Positions 32,683-42,403 are shown, counted from the stretch's first letter. The stretch: 64,000 nucleotides of DNA from Burkholderiales bacterium (GCA_019509985.1 JAEKLF010000032.1:124001-188000); one strand, 5' to 3'. Translations and numbers: made by a program. The notes: generated from the sequence alone by a model not told the origin.

Positions 32683-34824
32683 TCAGCCCACACGTTGCTC
32701 CTCGCCCTTTAAGGCAATAGCAAGCGCCGACTTGGCAATCCCTTCGGCTTCTGCGTTGGCTGCAAAGTACCTCCAGAACCCACGCCGGTCCGAGGGGTCA
32801 GGATCAAATATCGCCTCGAGTTGCGATGCTGATAACCCGAGGGCGCGGCTGACAACGTGTTCAATGGTCGCGGCGGCGTGCTTTGCCGACTTCGGTTTGG
32901 CACTTCTGCCCTTCGACTCGTGCGCCCACGGAACCGTCGTTGTTTGTTCCTTCGTCAACCCGCTGCGGGGGTGTGCGATGCATATGCTCCAGGCACAAAG
33001 CGCGACGAGCTCAATCTCGGAAGAGCCCAGCTTTGGCCAAACGAAACCCTCGAGGATGAACTTGTTGAGGTGCAGGCCACTCGTGAGGCGCCGGGCAACC
33101 CAATCGAAGACGAGCGAGTTGAGAATTCCGAGTCCCGCGAAAGCAGCTAAGTAGCTCTCGAACTCCAGCACAGGCGCCGTGTTTCCGCAGCGCCAAGTCT
33201 CAGGGACCCACGTCGCGATTACTGTCCTGGTGTTTGTGGCCGCAGTGACGTCACAGATGGCTATGCGCGGTGGCGACGCGACAGACGGTGCTGTCACGTA
33301 CTGTGGTTTGCAAGTGCCAACAGAGTCATTGCCGTTCTCTCTCCACGCTGCAGTGCGACCGCTTCCAGAGACCCAGCTCTTTTGGGAGCAGTCGAACGCT
33401 CCAACGGAACGGCCCTCGAGCAGAGGGACCAACAAGTGCCCCTTGGCATCCAGGAAGGTCCCATCCCCGCAGGCATGGAGCTTCAGACCACTCACTGGTC
33501 TGAACTGATCTTTGGCCAGGCTGAGGTCTATCTCCCGCCGATAGGTGACGTTCCCAAGCGACCCGCTTTCGAACAACGGTGTGCCGTTACCCAAGACCAC
33601 TCGGAGCAACTCAAGCTCGCGCCGCTGAGAGAGCTCGGGGATGATGTGGTACTTCCGACCTATCAGATTGATGTCCGAACGCTGAAGCGCGATGTGCGGC
33701 GCGTCAACCTCATCCGGTTCAACTGCAAATCCGCGGACACTGAGCTGACGGGTTCCTTTTCTTGAGCGAGTGGCCGCCAGGAGGCCAAACTTGTAGCGCC
33801 CATCAATCGGAAAATATCCCGCTCGGTTCTCGTAGCTTGTCCAGCGCGCAATCTCAAACTGGCTGAAGTAGCGCTTGCGCAAGTCTGTGAGGCCTGCATC
33901 GGACGCAAAAGCAGCCGGCAGAAGGGCTCCCAGACGGCCACCGTCACCCAACAAATGCGGGGCCAATTCGACAAATGCCTTGAACAGATTTCGGTCGCCG
34001 GACCCTTGCGCGGTGAACAGTGCTGGCAAGTCTGGATGCCCCGTTTCCGGGTTGGAGAGCCTGTTGAGCGTCGCCGCCCTCTCGTCCGCGTGTTCTTCGT
34101 CGGCATCCACCTGGTGCCGCAGGGACTCCCACGGCGGGTTCATCAGCAGAACTTCGAACAAGTCCTGCTTCGCCCACCAGTCATGCGTAAGCGCGTTACC
34201 CAAAACGATGTTCTTTGCCACCTGCTTCAAAGTGACGCCAACAGACGCCCCTGCGAGCCATATCAGCAGGCAACAGAGCTCGCGCGCACGCGGGTCCAGC
34301 TCCATGCCGTGCAGGGACAGGACGAGCTTTTTACGGTCGGCATCGGTGGCCGTTCTGCCGCGCAGCTCAAGCGCAGCCAGCAGAAGGTTGCCAGCGCCAA
34401 CGCTTGGGTCGACGATGCGATATGTGCCGCTCGCGGGGAGCGTATTCAGCGTAATGCGTGCAAGCGCGCTCGCGAACGAGTTATGCGTCGCATAGGCGCC
34501 GAGCGACTTCTGCGTCGTCGAAGCTCGCTGATAGGCAGCCGCCCATGAGTGCATGCCTTCAGCACTTGCCCCGAGATGACTGGCCTCAAGCGCGCGCTCT
34601 GCCAACCTAGCCCAGAGTACCGCGTCGGTTGAGTAGTCAGGCAACGGAGTTAGTGCGAGTTCCCGAACGACCCTTTCTGCGGTTGACCCGTCCCAGCGCG
34701 ATTTCCTATTCGTAGCGGCAGCGTGCTTCGCAGCCGCGGCAATAGACAAGTTGCTTAGGCGGAAGGAGTCAGATGGGCAGACTTCGCGAGCAACTATGTG
34801 GACCGCATCCCAGACCGAACTCAT
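32683..34824 (-). CDS. Eco57I-type N6-adenine DNA methyltransferase
   Basis: A 713-residue methylase. The SAM-binding motif I is VDPSVGAGNLLLAALE (139-146 core), and the acidic partner HGMELDPRARELC follows near 172-184. The catalytic motif IV is LLMNPPWESLR (NPPW at 229-232). The long C-terminal half (about 400-713) is a likely target-recognition region, as in Eco57I or PglX-like enzymes. The start at 34824 overlaps the McrC-like stop (ATGA). It is the last gene of the RHH-Dam-McrB-McrC-methylase cluster and would protect host DNA. Confidence 0.82.
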   Translation of the reverse strand: MSSVWDAVHIVAREVCPSDSFRLSNLSIAAAAKHAAATNRKSRWDGSTAERVVRELALTPLPDYSTDAVLWARLAERALEASHLGASAEGMHSWAAAYQRASTTQKSLGAYATHNSFASALARITLNTLPASGTYRIVDPSVGAGNLLLAALELRGRTATDADRKKLVLSLHGMELDPRARELCCLLIWLAGASVGVTLKQVAKNIVLGNALTHDWWAKQDLFEVLLMNPPWESLRHQVDADEEHADERAATLNRLSNPETGHPDLPALFTAQGSGDRNLFKAFVELAPHLLGDGGRLGALLPAAFASDAGLTDLRKRYFSQFEIARWTSYENRAGYFPIDGRYKFGLLAATRSRKGTRQLSVRGFAVEPDEVDAPHIALQRSDINLIGRKYHIIPELSQRRELELLRVVLGNGTPLFESGSLGNVTYRREIDLSLAKDQFRPVSGLKLHACGDGTFLDAKGHLLVPLLEGRSVGAFDCSQKSWVSGSGRTAAWRENGNDSVGTCKPQYVTAPSVASPPRIAICDVTAATNTRTVIATWVPETWRCGNTAPVLEFESYLAAFAGLGILNSLVFDWVARRLTSGLHLNKFILEGFVWPKLGSSEIELVALCAWSICIAHPRSGLTKEQTTTVPWAHESKGRSAKPKSAKHAAATIEHVVSRALGLSASQLEAIFDPDPSDRRGFWRYFAANAEAEGIAKSALAIALKGEEQRVG

Positions 34825-36104
34825 GCAGCCACCAACTGAACCGAGCTCGCAACGCCGCCACTCAACGCCGCCATGACCTGTGCAGCTCTGGACGCGGCGC
34901 CCGACGGAGGCGGCCAATTGAACATGTCGAGGCCGATTGCGATGAGGCGTGAGGGGTGGCTCTGGAAGCCGGAAACGTTCCAAGACATGGGGAGAAACTT
35001 GTCGGGATATACGAGCACGGCTGTCGAGGAGCCGCACGCGGCCGCCGTGCTAAGGCATTGATAGATGTGCTCGCGGCTAGGAACGCTTCCGTCAAAGCGC
35101 GCGTACTTTGCTTCAAAGGTCGCCAGCAATTGACCGTCACGGAAGAGTCGTCCATCCGGCTCGGGCGAAAAAGAGCGCTGAGGCGCGCCGCCGGTGGGGG
35201 TGAGCAACGGCACGGACCCTTGCATACGGTACGTGTAGGTGTGCCCACTGGCACGTTCCACCTTTTGAAAGTCAGCCAAGGTCTTTGCCAACAAGGTCTC
35301 GAGGAGAGGCCAGGCCTCGATAGCTAGACCAACTCCGGTCAGACTCCCGCTGGCGCCAAACAGCGACGTCCTTGTGAGGATTGCCTTAGCTAGAGACCAG
35401 GCTGGCTCGTAGGCTTTCCACTGTTCAGGGAGGGCTAGAAGCGTGCTGGGCGCGACTGGACGCGACGACAAGGGTAGACCAGCGGAAAGGTCGCGTGACA
35501 CAGTGTGGAGGCCGTTCCTGACTGTCGGGTCCGCAGAGATGTGGGCGAGCCTGTCTGCGACATGCATCAGCCCTCGGGTGTACGGGTTGTCCTGTGCTAG
35601 TTCGGTCCGGCTGACGGGAAACATGTGCGGCCGCCACGCGGCCGCTCTTGCCCAACGTGTGACATCCAGTTTCCCGTGAAGGTAGGGCAGTGTTCTTGAG
35701 ACACGCTCCATCAGAACAATCGGCCCGTCCTGACGGTACGCCCTCTGCAGTCGGGTCAAGTAGATTCGCGCCAGGGCCTCGAGCAGATTTCTGTGAAGCG
35801 AGGACGTCCCGGCCCGGCGTTGGCCTGCTACTTCAATGTCCTCACTCCCGGTCAGCAGCCAAGTGGCAGCGGCTACCCAATCCGTCGAAGTGGGAACCTT
35901 CGGTGAGACGTGAATTAGCGCGCCGCCACCGAGGTCGATGGTTCCAATGACGTTGGAGATTCTGAATGTGCCGGCACGCTCGTGCAGTATTTGAAATCGC
36001 GGGTTGAGCTGGGCGCGCACCCGTTCAGCCGACTGCCGAAGGCGCTGGGCATGCTGCAGGTCAAGGGAGAACTCGTCTCCTTCACGAACGTCCAGTGGGA
36101 ACAA
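34821..36104 (-). CDS. McrC-like nuclease subunit
   Basis: A 427-residue protein of McrC type. An N-terminal beta-rich part (FRISNVIGTIDLGGGALIHVSPKV) is followed by the LARIYLTRL/LVMERVSR-like central region and a PD-(D/E)XK site: Pro-Asp near 316-317 (EPDGRLFRDG) and Glu331/Lys333 in LLATFEAKYARF. In McrBC this subunit cuts DNA and stimulates the McrB GTPase. Its gene starts 11 bases after the McrB-like stop. With two methylases attached, it is probably the cutting part of a methylation-sensitive system. Confidence 0.85.
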   Translation of the reverse strand: MFPLDVREGDEFSLDLQHAQRLRQSAERVRAQLNPRFQILHERAGTFRISNVIGTIDLGGGALIHVSPKVPTSTDWVAAATWLLTGSEDIEVAGQRRAGTSSLHRNLLEALARIYLTRLQRAYRQDGPIVLMERVSRTLPYLHGKLDVTRWARAAAWRPHMFPVSRTELAQDNPYTRGLMHVADRLAHISADPTVRNGLHTVSRDLSAGLPLSSRPVAPSTLLALPEQWKAYEPAWSLAKAILTRTSLFGASGSLTGVGLAIEAWPLLETLLAKTLADFQKVERASGHTYTYRMQGSVPLLTPTGGAPQRSFSPEPDGRLFRDGQLLATFEAKYARFDGSVPSREHIYQCLSTAAACGSSTAVLVYPDKFLPMSWNVSGFQSHPSRLIAIGLDMFNWPPPSGAASRAAQVMAALSGGVASSVQLVAA

Positions 36105-36115
36105 GAGGCCACCTG

Positions 36116-37891
36116 CTACAAGAGCGCGCTGAGAGCGGCCAGTTTTTCTTGGCCGTCCATGGCGGTCAGGCTACGCACGGATAGGCGCTTGTCGGCAATG
36201 GATGCCAAGCCTTGCGGCGCCTCCTTCCAATACGCGATGAGTCCAGTGGGCGCGGGCTGCCCAAGGGACACGCGCGAGGCATCGCTGACACTCAGCACGG
36301 CCGCCAGCGCTTCGTCCTGATCCACAAAGGTCATGCGAAGGGTAGGGACGACCTTGGTGTCGACAAGCATGCACAGCTGCGCAACCCGTTCGGCAACCGC
36401 TGAAGCGGTGAGGTGCCAAAGCAAAGCGTGACCCAGCTCAAAATCCTCACCAAGGCAGAACTCAATGCGCGCATTCACGGCTCGCAGTACACGGACCGCG
36501 AGACGAGATACATCGTCGAGCTGCCACCCCGTGACGGGCGCGACCGGCGGCATTCCTTGGTCAACGCTGTTGGGTGCCAATCCCAGGTGCTGAGCCAGTG
36601 CTTCATAGTCTGGTCCCACGCGAATTACCGTGAAGCGCCGTCGCATAGCAGCATCCACTGGAGCCACGGACCGGTCGGTGCTGTTCATCGCCGCAAGGAT
36701 GTGCACGCCTGCTGGAAGTCGCACCTCGCTTGCGAAGTCCTCCGCCGTTCCGGGGACGTCCCAATATGGCTCTGGGACGGGCATCTTCTGTCCCGGGTAT
36801 GGCCGGGTGATGCGTGCGCCCGCATGGGACGAGGAGCTGCGCTTGTCTTTGTCTAGCAAGCTAAGGCAATCGCCAAAGATGGCCGCAGCCGAGCCACGAT
36901 TGAATTCGTCGATGACGAGAAGGGCTTGGCGATTCCCTTTGCCTACCCAATGGCCGAGACAAAGCAACGGACCCGGCTTGGCCTCAAGCGAGATTCCATG
37001 TTGGCTTGAAGTTGGGTAGAGCCCGGCAACGAAATTCTCGTAGCTGTATGAAGGATGGAAGACGAGAACTTCGCTTCTGGACTGAGGCGCGTTCCAGACA
37101 GACCAACCGTTGCCCCAGGCTGTCGTGTCGAACAACACAGTACCGACCGGAGCGGAATAGTCGTACAGCGCCTGAAGGTCTTCAAGCGCGACGGTCTTCC
37201 CTGTTCCTGGAGGTCCAACGAGTAGAACGTTGGGCTCACGCTGCAGGGCTTCTTGAATCCGCGATACCAATGCAGGAACACGGAGGGTAGGACGCGGTCC
37301 CAGTGCCGCGAGGGCAGGTAGAACTATGGTCCCGGACCCGTCGCCATTCGGCAGTGCGTTGATGGCGTCGAGTACCACCGTCGGAAGTTGAGCGAGAGCT
37401 CTGTCTGCAAACTGAGGAGCCGGATTGCGGAAGTACGTTCGCACATGCAGCTTGCGGTCCTCGCCAACTAGCTTCACGGCGACCAACCATGGCTCTACAC
37501 CAGACGCGGTGATAGCCGCGTGCTCCATGTCAGCGGCAGCCGGGTCCTGGAGTCCAGGGTTACCTGGAATGCTGACTTCTGCAGTGTTTGTGTTCCCGAT
37601 GGTCCAGGGCAGCGGCTTCTGGCCCGTTAGCCACTTCATCTGCCAACGTGGGTCACGCCAGAGGAATTTCCCTGGGCAACTTCCCGTGGGCCATACGTAC
37701 TCAATGTCAGTGTCTTGAGTACGCGAAGCCGGCAGCACACCTGCCAAGCCGTCGCCAGCCGCCTGAAGAACTTGGAAGAAGTCCTTGGTATATGTTGCGT
37801 TTGCGTCGGTGGGGAGCCGCCCGTACACAGCGCGGAAATTCGAAGCGGTGTACTTCGCGAAGAACACAGCTTGTACGGCCTGAGTAGTCAA
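36116..37891 (-). CDS. McrB-like AAA+ motor subunit
   Basis: A 591-residue AAA+ NTPase. Walker A is VLLVGPPGTGKTVALED (226-233 core), Walker B is LLVIDEFNRGS near 324-334, and sensor 1 is AAMNSTDRSVAPVDAAMRRRF. The last corresponds to the McrB signature M-N-T-A-D-R-S plus an arginine finger. The N-terminal 200 residues, which would hold the target-sensing domain, do not resemble the E. coli McrB domain; they have a basic/aromatic stretch WRDPRWQMKWLTGQKPLPW. The stop overlaps the Dam-type methylase start region by 4 bases. Confidence 0.87.
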   Translation of the reverse strand: MTTQAVQAVFFAKYTASNFRAVYGRLPTDANATYTKDFFQVLQAAGDGLAGVLPASRTQDTDIEYVWPTGSCPGKFLWRDPRWQMKWLTGQKPLPWTIGNTNTAEVSIPGNPGLQDPAAADMEHAAITASGVEPWLVAVKLVGEDRKLHVRTYFRNPAPQFADRALAQLPTVVLDAINALPNGDGSGTIVLPALAALGPRPTLRVPALVSRIQEALQREPNVLLVGPPGTGKTVALEDLQALYDYSAPVGTVLFDTTAWGNGWSVWNAPQSRSEVLVFHPSYSYENFVAGLYPTSSQHGISLEAKPGPLLCLGHWVGKGNRQALLVIDEFNRGSAAAIFGDCLSLLDKDKRSSSSHAGARITRPYPGQKMPVPEPYWDVPGTAEDFASEVRLPAGVHILAAMNSTDRSVAPVDAAMRRRFTVIRVGPDYEALAQHLGLAPNSVDQGMPPVAPVTGWQLDDVSRLAVRVLRAVNARIEFCLGEDFELGHALLWHLTASAVAERVAQLCMLVDTKVVPTLRMTFVDQDEALAAVLSVSDASRVSLGQPAPTGLIAYWKEAPQGLASIADKRLSVRSLTAMDGQEKLAALSALL

Positions 37892-38805
37892 CTTTTTGGT
37901 CCTCCCACAACGACCACTTCTGGCGAATCTTTCGGCTGGACGTGCCGTTTTGATTGAGCGGCTACTGAGCGCCTCGTCGTGAAGGGCACTACGGTGGCAT
38001 GCGAGAAGATTTCTCTAATATGCTCGTTGTCCCGGTTCGAGACCATCCAGTGAACACCCCTCTTGGTGAGGTGCTTGCACAGATCAGCTAGCTCCTCGAG
38101 GTCATTCTTGCGGAAGCGCTTCCCGTTGTATCCAGCAAACTTGCTGGTGTCAGAGATGGGAAGGTACGGCGGGTCAAAATAGATGAAGTCGCCGCGCTCA
38201 GTGTTCTTCGCTGCATCACGGAAATCTGTTTCTCGAATCGTCACGTCTTGAAGGGCGAGACTAACCGCGGATAGAAAGTCGACGTCCACTCCACGGAAAT
38301 CTCGAGCGCCCCAAGGAACGTTGAAGACACCTCTTTGATTTTCTCGCCAGAGGCCATTCCAGGCGGTTTGATTGAGATAGAAGAACCGGGCGGCGCGCTC
38401 GAGGTGATGGTCAGGAGACTCGTCGCGGACGACGTAGTACGCATCCTCGCCTTGCCTTTTGAAGTAGGGCTGAATATGGTCCCAAAAGGCCTTCGGCTCC
38501 TGCTGGACGACGCGCCAGAGGTTGACCAACTCGGTGTTGAGGTCCGCCAAAAAGCAGGCTTGCGCGCGATTGCGCAGCGCAAAGAACATTGCGCCGGACC
38601 CCAGGAATGGTTCGTGGTAGTTGCGAAACTTTGAAGGAACGTGCGGTAGAAGTGCGCCAAGAAGGCGAGACTTGCCTCCCGCCCACCGCAAAAACGGCTT
38701 CGCCGGTTGCGCCTGGTCAACCCCAGTTGCTTCCTCAAAAGGCAGCGACTCTTGCGCTGCTGAGCGCAAAAGAAGCCTCTCCACCTGTATTACGGCTTCA
38801 CTCAT
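37888..38805 (-). CDS. Dam-family (D12 class) N6-adenine DNA methyltransferase
   Basis: A 305-residue methylase. Motif X/I FLRWAGGKSRLL is at about 38-49, NYHEPFLGSGAMFF follows, and motif IV YFDPPYLPI is near 208-216. The D12 class modifies adenine in GATC or related sites. The start at 38805 is chosen because the N-terminal extension from an upstream start has no family match and overlaps the RHH gene. It overlaps the McrB-like start by 4 bases, so the genes form an operon. Confidence 0.88.
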   Translation of the reverse strand: MSEAVIQVERLLLRSAAQESLPFEEATGVDQAQPAKPFLRWAGGKSRLLGALLPHVPSKFRNYHEPFLGSGAMFFALRNRAQACFLADLNTELVNLWRVVQQEPKAFWDHIQPYFKRQGEDAYYVVRDESPDHHLERAARFFYLNQTAWNGLWRENQRGVFNVPWGARDFRGVDVDFLSAVSLALQDVTIRETDFRDAAKNTERGDFIYFDPPYLPISDTSKFAGYNGKRFRKNDLEELADLCKHLTKRGVHWMVSNRDNEHIREIFSHATVVPFTTRRSVAAQSKRHVQPKDSPEVVVVGGPKS

Positions 38806-38831
38806 TTTCTTTTCTTGTCTTTGATCCGTAC

Positions 38832-39035
38832 TCAGTGAGGCGTTGAAGCCGATTCTTTCGCGATAGGTTCTAGACCAGCGGGCAGCTCTAGCCCTTTTGA
38901 ATGGCAATAATCTTCAATAAGTACCTCGAGCATGTTTGACAGCGTTCGGCGCTCATGCGCGGCCGCTAGCCGCAAGAGTTCCTTAACACTCGGAGCCATC
39001 CTCAGATTGACCACTTCAGTCTTCCGCTCAGACAT
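38832..39035 (-). CDS. Ribbon-helix-helix DNA-binding protein
   Basis: A 67-residue protein. The pattern EVVNLRMAPSVKELLRLAA then ERRTLSNMLEVLIEDYC is a typical ribbon-helix-helix fold (beta strand, two helices). It sits 26 bases before the Dam-type methylase gene as first gene of the cluster, so it is the likely repressor of the restriction-modification operon. It could also be an orphan antitoxin, but no toxin gene adjoins it. Confidence 0.7.
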   Translation of the reverse strand: MSERKTEVVNLRMAPSVKELLRLAAAHERRTLSNMLEVLIEDYCHSKGLELPAGLEPIAKESASTPH

Positions 39036-39183
39036 CTCGCCTGCCTACAGATTGCCTTTACAATGGGTAGACTTTACCTCAAGTCATGCCCAGCAAGAAG
39101 TGTGACGCAGGGGTCGCTCATGGCGTGAGCCAGCCAGCTGTCCCGGGCGGTGACCTTGCAGGCCGTGCCTCTGCAGCAAGGTT

Positions 39184-39762
39184 TTAGTCACCGAGTCTGA
39201 ATGCCGGCAAGGACAGAATCCGAATGGCCATGCTGATGGCGAACGTAGCATCGTTCAGCAAGTGCGCCTGAGTAGGTATGCGGCTGTCCAGTGCACGTCT
39301 GGACAGGTTCGAAGGGTCATCAACGCTGCGGTAGTGAGATAGGGGATTGCGAAGCGCCATCAAGCGCCTCAAATCAACGGCATCCGCAGCCGTAATTTCG
39401 CTTTTCGCTATGCACCGATTCAGCGTCTCCTGGAATGTGATGCGAGCGGGAAGCTCTTCGGCATAGAGACCGAGCGACAAGTGCGCCGCCAACGTGTGCT
39501 CGGCAAGGCTCTGGCACAGAAGCACTGTCGCGACGAAGTTACCGTGAACAAAACTTGAGCGGGCCTCTGACCACGCCGCAAATGTTGTCTCGCCTCCTGG
39601 CAGCATCGTCCCGGACGGGCCTAGACTTTCCGAAAGCTCTGCCAACTGATGGAAGCGAGCAACCTTGCCCATGAGGTCATCGTGCAAGTCCCCAAGCAGG
39701 ATGCGCATGGCTGCGACGTCGGTAAGCGGTGATAGCAAGGTGCCCTGAGCAGGTTCGGCCAT
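39184..39762 (-). CDS. HEPN-motif protein
   Basis: A 192-residue, largely helical protein. It carries RNPLSHYRS, a perfect R-N-x-x-x-H HEPN ribonuclease motif with Arg138 and His143. Preceding helices (VATVLLCQSLAEHTLAAHLS) resemble those of HEPN-like or DUF4145-type proteins. It lies 50 bases downstream of, and in line with, the Mrr/PIN-like gene, which suggests a two-gene unit. HEPN RNases act as toxins or abortive-infection effectors. The activity here is inferred from the motif only. Confidence 0.55.
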   Translation of the reverse strand: MAEPAQGTLLSPLTDVAAMRILLGDLHDDLMGKVARFHQLAELSESLGPSGTMLPGGETTFAAWSEARSSFVHGNFVATVLLCQSLAEHTLAAHLSLGLYAEELPARITFQETLNRCIAKSEITAADAVDLRRLMALRNPLSHYRSVDDPSNLSRRALDSRIPTQAHLLNDATFAISMAIRILSLPAFRLGD

Positions 39763-39812
39763 GGTTTCTTCCCACAGGTAGCCGCAGCGACCCTATCGCT
39801 TCGCAATCGACC

Positions 39813-41777
39813 CTAACAGGGGGCGCCGTTACCAGCATCACCCGCGGGCGCGGGAACAAGTGCTTCCTGGTGCATTTCGAAGAATGCATCTACCGCATCG
39901 ACGGCTGTTTCACTAGCCCCTGATGCTCTCGCGCTATCCGTAAATTTTTGAATCTGATACGCCGTCTCGGCACTCTTGATCTTTTCGATCTTACTGGCCA
40001 ACGCCCTTGCGGTCCGTTCATCGCAGTGAATCAGAGAGTCGACGAGGCTAATTGTTTGGTCAGAATCAAACTGCGCCGGATATGCCATTGAGAGAAAATC
40101 AACCACCCGACTGGGAGTGTCTGCATATATTCTATTGAACTCTTCCAGAAGGCCTGTTATTGCGTAATCCCAAGTGGTAAAAATATAGCCATCCGCGCTG
40201 TCCGCGGTGAGGAAAGTTACCACACTGGCATCGTCATCTATGATGACAGGCGCCTCTCCTTGCTTCTTGCAAGTAGCCACACGTTGCCTAATTTCTGGCG
40301 TCCATTGAGGAGTTTCTACTACACCGATGTCGAACTCCGCGAGTCGGCTGGCGATCTTGTTCCTAGTTTTCCAAATATCGGCATCCTTTTTGATGCCAAA
40401 GTGAAGTAGAAAATCCTCTAAACTATCGGAGAACTCGCCGGCATATTTCAAACTTCCAAAGTGACTGATATATGCGTTTCCTGACGCGCGAAGCACCTGT
40501 CGTGGCTCATCACCAATAATGTTGTAAATATCTGCAAATTCGGCTGCTTTTTTCCCGTGATGCGCCATTTCGTTGAGATATGGCGCAGGGACGGCGAGCC
40601 TAATTTGATGAGCTTTGCACATCGCATGAAGGGCGGATGCGCCGACGCTGTATCTCGACTGCGCCTTTCCAAACGTCAATCCGAAGAGCAGCGGCATAGC
40701 GACGCTTGAGTCAAGCAGTGCCGTGATTGAGGTACTGCGGCCCAACGCACGGAGAATATCAAAAGTATTCGTCGAAAAAACATGATTCAGCGCGCTACCG
40801 TATTGAGCAATTCTCGCCGTTGACAACTTTCCCAGCGCCTCAAACAGGGCCTTCTTTCTCCTGCCAAGACCCGCGTCGGAAATTTGCTGCGCCAGCCGCG
40901 TTGCGAAAGCTTCGTCTCCGTCAAAGCGCTCCTGTCGCGCAAGAATCTCCAGCGAAATACTGACAAAGCTGCCTGCCTGCTCAGCTGTAATTCCGAAGTC
41001 TTTGGTGAGATTTTCCACGTCCAGCGACTTAGCTTGAAGGAAATCGGCCTTGGCCGCAGCTACCTGAGCACTGGCAATGCCTCCAAGTGTTAAGTCGGTG
41101 TCACCCTTTGAAATATTATCCTCCGCCTGAAGGCGGCGAATTATCCGAGCAACCTGCTGCACAAGCTCAGCATTCCCAAGAGATGCCGCCACTTTGGATG
41201 CAAGAGTCTGAGAATCCACGCCCGGAGTTTCAAAAAGTTGGGCTTTGCAGCGGCTCTCTATGGCTTCTTCCTTCAACTCACGCGCCTCTTTTGAGAACAG
41301 CAGCGTATTGCTAATCGCCACCTCCTGCGGCGTTGCTGTTAGCTTGGTTTGTAATGGGATGCCGAGCTTTTCATAGGTTGCATTGATGTTGCCAGGCAAA
41401 GAGAGTAGCGTAGAGACTTGGTCTAGATCGAAGATATTTATTTCGACCCGCCCTTTGAATTTATATTTGTTTTGTACAAACTCTGCTTCCTCTGTCTCCC
41501 TGATTCGTCGATTGGTAACGTATATAAAGTGCTTCTTGCCGGCTTCGAAAGTCTTCTTGGCCTCATCGTTTAGTTTGTTTTCCCATAGCTTTTGAACGGA
41601 GAGCTGAATTCGAAGTTCCGGCCAATCCTTAGTTGCTACATCTCTGCCGCCGTCGCCTGTGCCATCCACGATTGATAGATTTCGATAGCCTTTTGCAGCT
41701 AAAAACAGTAAAGCAATATCGTAAAATGGCTTGTCTGTGAGCTCACCGATGGTTTTGTGCAATCCGGAAAAATACAT
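39813..41777 (-). CDS. Fusion of an Mrr-like restriction nuclease and a PIN-like domain
   Basis: A 654-residue protein. Residues 1-140 resemble a restriction-endonuclease fold: IALLFLAAKGY, then GTGDGGRDVATKD (Asp46) and RIQLSVQKLWENKL (Gln58, Gln62/Lys63), with an atypical Q/K arrangement. Residues 140-345 are helical with no match. Residues 350-545 look PIN-like, with spaced acidic residues in TALLDSSVAMP (Asp356), APYLNEMAHH (Glu403), VIIDDDASVV (514-516) and FTTWDYAI (Asp537). The gene is clearly AT-richer than its neighbours, indicating separate acquisition. It is probably a defence nuclease; the PIN assignment is tentative. Confidence 0.6.
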   Translation of the reverse strand: MYFSGLHKTIGELTDKPFYDIALLFLAAKGYRNLSIVDGTGDGGRDVATKDWPELRIQLSVQKLWENKLNDEAKKTFEAGKKHFIYVTNRRIRETEEAEFVQNKYKFKGRVEINIFDLDQVSTLLSLPGNINATYEKLGIPLQTKLTATPQEVAISNTLLFSKEARELKEEAIESRCKAQLFETPGVDSQTLASKVAASLGNAELVQQVARIIRRLQAEDNISKGDTDLTLGGIASAQVAAAKADFLQAKSLDVENLTKDFGITAEQAGSFVSISLEILARQERFDGDEAFATRLAQQISDAGLGRRKKALFEALGKLSTARIAQYGSALNHVFSTNTFDILRALGRSTSITALLDSSVAMPLLFGLTFGKAQSRYSVGASALHAMCKAHQIRLAVPAPYLNEMAHHGKKAAEFADIYNIIGDEPRQVLRASGNAYISHFGSLKYAGEFSDSLEDFLLHFGIKKDADIWKTRNKIASRLAEFDIGVVETPQWTPEIRQRVATCKKQGEAPVIIDDDASVVTFLTADSADGYIFTTWDYAITGLLEEFNRIYADTPSRVVDFLSMAYPAQFDSDQTISLVDSLIHCDERTARALASKIEKIKSAETAYQIQKFTDSARASGASETAVDAVDAFFEMHQEALVPAPAGDAGNGAPC

Positions 41778-41966
41778 ATATTATTCCCTGGGGTATGTAA
41801 ATTCAGTGGGCTGAGCGACAAGCACACGCATGCCTTCTAACAAAAGAATAGCAGAGACGTTGATGTTCCCCCAATAAAGAGGAAACCCGTGGACCTATAT
41901 TGAGCAAGGTCGTGGGCGCGGCGCTCAGCACCGCTCCGGTAGCCGCCCGCTCACAGGAGACGTGCC

Positions 41967-42317
41967 ATGCTCGACCCCGCAGGAGAACTCGCTATCCCAG
42001 CCGTCATCGTGCGCGTAGACATCGACCACCGTGGCCGTTCGGCAACCTACTTGGTTGACGGCAACGGGTCCTCGCTTCCAGCTATGAGGCCCTTCTACGC
42101 CCAGGCTGGTGATCTGCTGGCTGACCTACGTGCATTAGAAGCTCGTGACTCGCCCACCGAAGGCTCACTGATTGAGCGCGTGCGCCGCCATGCGCGCACC
42201 GTGGCTGCCGAGCCCAACATGGAAGCGGCCATTGGCTTCATTGATCGCAACGGCGAAACCGGCCTTGTGCGAGTGACTGGCCTTCCGAAACGCACCGTCC
42301 CCCCCGACCAAGAATGA
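41967..42317 (+). CDS. Small protein of unknown function
   Basis: A 116-residue soluble protein starting MLDPAGELAIPAVIVRVDID. It has a good ribosome site (AGGAGA, eight bases before ATG) and ends in a hairpin region. No family is recognised. There are no membrane helices. It stands alone on the plus strand within the cargo, divergent from the Mrr/PIN-like gene. Confidence 0.55.
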   Translation: MLDPAGELAIPAVIVRVDIDHRGRSATYLVDGNGSSLPAMRPFYAQAGDLLADLRALEARDSPTEGSLIERVRRHARTVAAEPNMEAAIGFIDRNGETGLVRVTGLPKRTVPPDQE

Positions 42318-42378
42318 GCCCTGGCTTCGTGGTTGAAGCAAACGAGAATGCCTGGCGGTCTTGATCTACTGAAAAAGA

Positions 42379-42403
42379 AAACCCTCGGCGAGACCGAGGG
42401 TTT
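42379..42403. terminator. Bidirectional terminator-like hairpin
   Basis: A 10-bp perfect stem (AAACCCTCGG / CCGAGGGTTT) with a 5-base loop. An A-rich run lies on its left (T run for minus-strand transcription), and TTT closes the right arm. It follows the 116-residue gene by about 60 bases. Confidence 0.75.
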
